In this document: one piece after another, positions 61,674 to 64,000 of the stretch
Position numbering within the stretch: position 1 is the stretch's first letter
Layout of the letters: each line of letters opens with the position of its first letter
Assembly (NCBI GenBank): GCA_029834535.1
Contig: JAQMWT010000163.1
Location: 1 to 64,000, forward strand
Direction of reading: 5' to 3'
DNA from: Chrysophaeum taylorii
Lineage: Eukaryota; Sar; Pelagophyceae; Pelagomonadales; Pelagomonadaceae
Length of the DNA stretch: 64,000 nt
Notes under the pieces: generated by a model
What the model was told of the DNA's origin: nothing
Database searches by the model: none
Seen by the model: the letters and a program-made list of their open reading frames with translations, nothing else
Position numbers and translations under genes: made by a program

Positions 61674-62718
61674 TCCTAACTACTAATCGACAGATGTTTG
61701 TCTGTCTGTTTGTTTGTTTGTCTGTTTGTCTGTCCCCCGATTTAGGGTAAGGATCAGGTAGGCCCGCGAGCCAGGCAGGCATTGATCCTCCAAGCCGTCT
61801 ACGGCGACCTCGCAGACTATTTCCACGACCCGCGGCGGCTCTTTCAGCGCGCCATTCTCACGCCCCGTCGAAACGATGTTGTCGATGCTGACAACGCGCG
61901 CATGACCGCGGCCTTTTTCCCCGGAGACGAGGCGTCGGAGTTCTTTTTCGGGAGACTAGGTTGGGTCGGAAGACGACGCCTCGCTCTTTACAGTCGAGTT
62001 TTCAACTCCCTGACAACCAACGGCATGCTGACTTTGATCGCGAGCTTAAAGTCTTCGCAACCTCGACCCGTCGCACGGCCACTGCAACGGTACCAGATAC
62101 ATGATCGATCGTGTCGTTGTCACCGAGGCTCCTCCAACCTGTATCCCTTAAGGCCCGCCTACGCCAAACGATCAACAAGAGCCAGGGCCAGACGCCCCGC
62201 GAGGTCGGCGTCCTCTTGCCCAAGCCCGTCTTCTGTCACGTCCAGCGCTACGTGGCTCTCTGTCGATCGGCAGCCCCGAGAATATGCTCTTCTGAGTCGA
62301 CGACTCCACCCTACCCCACACGTGCTGCGCAATACCGACAAGCCCCCTCCCGGCGTCTACACGCGCACTGTAGGTGAACTTACTGGGACAAGATGAACTT
62401 ACTGGGGTTAGAGATTGGGACTATGTGAATATAGTGACCACGTGAGCTTACTGAGACCAGGTGAACTTACTGGGTTTTTTAGAGTAAACTCAAGGATTGG
62501 CGGCGCGTGCGGATCAAAGCAGCTTGGATTGGCGGGGGTGAGAGCGACGAGCTCAAAGGAGTGGGTGTGAGCACGAGCGGTTTTACACCCAACTTACTGG
62601 GGTTAGAGATTTGGACTAGGTGAACTTACTGACCAGGTGAACTTACTGGGACCAGGTGACCAGGTGAACTTACTGGGGTTAGAGATTCGGACTAGGTGAA
62701 CTTACTGGCCTGCACTTG
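61674..62718 (+). repeat. Helitron-helicase-derived satellite unit U8
   Basis: A full plus-oriented unit of 1045 bp. Its TCCTAACTACTAATCG head abuts unique DNA behind the PQ-loop gene, which marks the true 5' end of the unit. The helicase part gives a 204-codon open frame at 61782-62396, including FQRAILTPRRNDVVDADNAR and PGDEASEFF. Confidence 0.85.
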
Positions 62719-63978
62719 TCCTAACTACTAATCGACAGATGTTTGTCTGTCTGTTTGCTTGTCTGTCTGTTTGTCCCTCGATTTAGGGTAAGGATCAGGT
62801 AGGCGCGAGAGTAAGGATCAGGTAGGCGCGAGAGCCAGACAGTGATCCTCCAAGCCGTCTACGGCGACCTCGCAGACTATTTCCACGACCCGCTGCGGCT
62901 CTTTCACCGCGCCATTCTCACGCCCCGTCGAAACGATGTTGTCGATGCTGACAACGCGCGCATGACCGCGGCCTTTTTTTCCCGGAGACGAGGCGTCGGA
63001 GTTCTTTTCGGCTGACTAGGCTGGGTCGGAAGACGACGCCTCGCTCTTAACAGTTGAGTTTTCAACTCCCCGACAACCAACAACATGCTGACTTTGATCG
63101 CGAGGTTAAAGTCTTCGCAACCTCGACCCGTCGCACGGGCACTGCAACGGTACCAGATACATGATCGATCGTGTCGTTGTCACCGAGGCTCCTCCAACCT
63201 CTATCCCTTAAGGCCCGCCGACGCCAAACGATCACCAAGAGCCAGGGCCAGACGCCCCGCGAGGTCGGCTTCCTCTTGGCGAAGCCCGTCTTCTGCCACG
63301 TCCAGCTCTACGTGGCTCTCTGTCGATCGGCAACCCCGAGGATATCCTCTTCTGAGTCGACGACTCCACCCTACCCCACACGTGCTGCGCAATACCGATA
63401 AGCCCCCTCCCGGCGTCTACACGCGCACTGTAGGTGAACTTAGTGGGACCAGGTGAACTTACTGGGGTTTGAGATTGGGACTAGGTGAGCTGAGTGCCCA
63501 GGTGAACTAACTGGGACCAGGTGAACTAACTGGGACCAGGTGAGCTTACTGGGGTGTTTAGAGTAAACTCAAGGGTTGGCGGCGGGTGCGGATCAAAGCA
63601 GCTTGGATTGGCGGGGGTGAGAGCGACGAGCTCAAAGGAGAGTGTGGTGAGTGGGTGTAAGCACGAGTGGGTTTACGCCGAACTTACTGGGGTTAGAGAT
63701 TGGGACTAGGTGAACTTACTGGCCTGCACTTGGTGAACTGAGCGACCAGGTGAACATACTGGGGTTTTTAGAGTAAAGGGTTTTTAGAGTAAGCTCAAAG
63801 GTTGGCGGCGCGTGCGGATCAAAGCAGCTTAGATTGGCGGAGGCGAGAGCGACGAGCTCAAAGGAGTTGGTGTGAGCTAGGTGAACTTACTGACCAGGTG
63901 AACTTCTACGAAACTGGAACCAGGTGAACTTACTGGGGTTAGAGAGTGGGAGTAGGTGAACTTACTGGCCTGTACTTG
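62719..63978 (+). repeat. Helitron-helicase-derived satellite unit U9, extended tail
   Basis: The normal unit ends at GGCCTGCACTTG (63732). A second, partial noncoding tail (63733-63978) follows, ending GGCCTGTACTTG, so the unit is 1260 bp. It directly abuts U8 and U10 head-to-tail. Confidence 0.83.
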
Positions 63979-64000
63979 TCCTAACTACTAATCGACAGAT
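63979..64000 (+). repeat. head of satellite unit U10, cut by the window end
   Basis: TCCTAACTACTAATCGACAG and two more bases start another unit, showing that the array continues past the window. Confidence 0.85.

Overview
This window looks like nuclear DNA from a GC-rich microalga. A stramenopile, possibly a pelagophyte, fits best, but that is inference. The support is: long, mostly intronless genes; a plastid-type ferredoxin-nitrite reductase and a MutS2, both with hydrophobic leaders; a protein made of helicase-associated (HA) repeats; a NIT-domain membrane receptor; and Helitron and LINE remains. No bacterial operons, rRNA or tRNA genes were found.

Layout. 1-3.6 kb: gene-poor, repeat scraps. 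3.6-6.6 kb (-): NIT-domain membrane protein, a likely nitrate/nitrite sensor. 6.6-10.4 kb: no confident gene. 10.4-12.1 kb (+): ferredoxin-nitrite reductase. 12.8-14.3 kb (-): decayed LINE. 15.2-20.1 kb: ankyrin protein, acidic protein, secreted propeller-like protein, HEAT-like protein. 20.3-21.8 kb: LINE tail and one Helitron-derived unit. 21.8-24.1 kb (-): HA-repeat protein and sialic acid synthase (NeuB type). 26.2-28.5 kb (+): glycosyltransferase-like protein and alpha/beta hydrolase. 28.5-34.2 kb: gene-poor. 34.2-40.2 kb: MutS2 and a repeat-rich EGF-like membrane protein, divergent with only 32 bp between their ATGs. 40.7-46.6 kb (+): group XII phospholipase A2-like protein without its catalytic His-Asp pair, phosphate-type carrier, F-box-like protein, coiled-coil protein. 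46.7-54.2 kb: tandem satellite of about 1.05-kb units derived from a Helitron helicase fragment. 55.1-59.0 kb (-): CHAT protease fused to a Dicer-type helicase, Dicer dimerisation domain and dsRBD. 59.2-60.3 kb (+): sialidase. 60.4-61.6 kb (-): PQ-loop transporter. 61.7 kb to the end: the same satellite again.

The most notable item is the CHAT-helicase-DUF283-dsRBD protein. It looks like the RNA-sensing half of Dicer or a RIG-I-like receptor joined to a caspase-like protease, with no PAZ or RNase III domain. Its four-exon model is my own: all three junctions keep frame and the spliced length divides by three. It is the only clearly spliced gene here and lies between two satellite blocks.

Possible functional links are the NIT sensor near nitrite reductase (nitrogen), and NeuB with a sialidase and other secreted carbohydrate-related proteins (sialic acid or a related nonulosonic acid). 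Neither link is proven by position alone. Start codons were checked by eye and moved to the first plausible ATG where the longest open frame began with a non-ATG codon.
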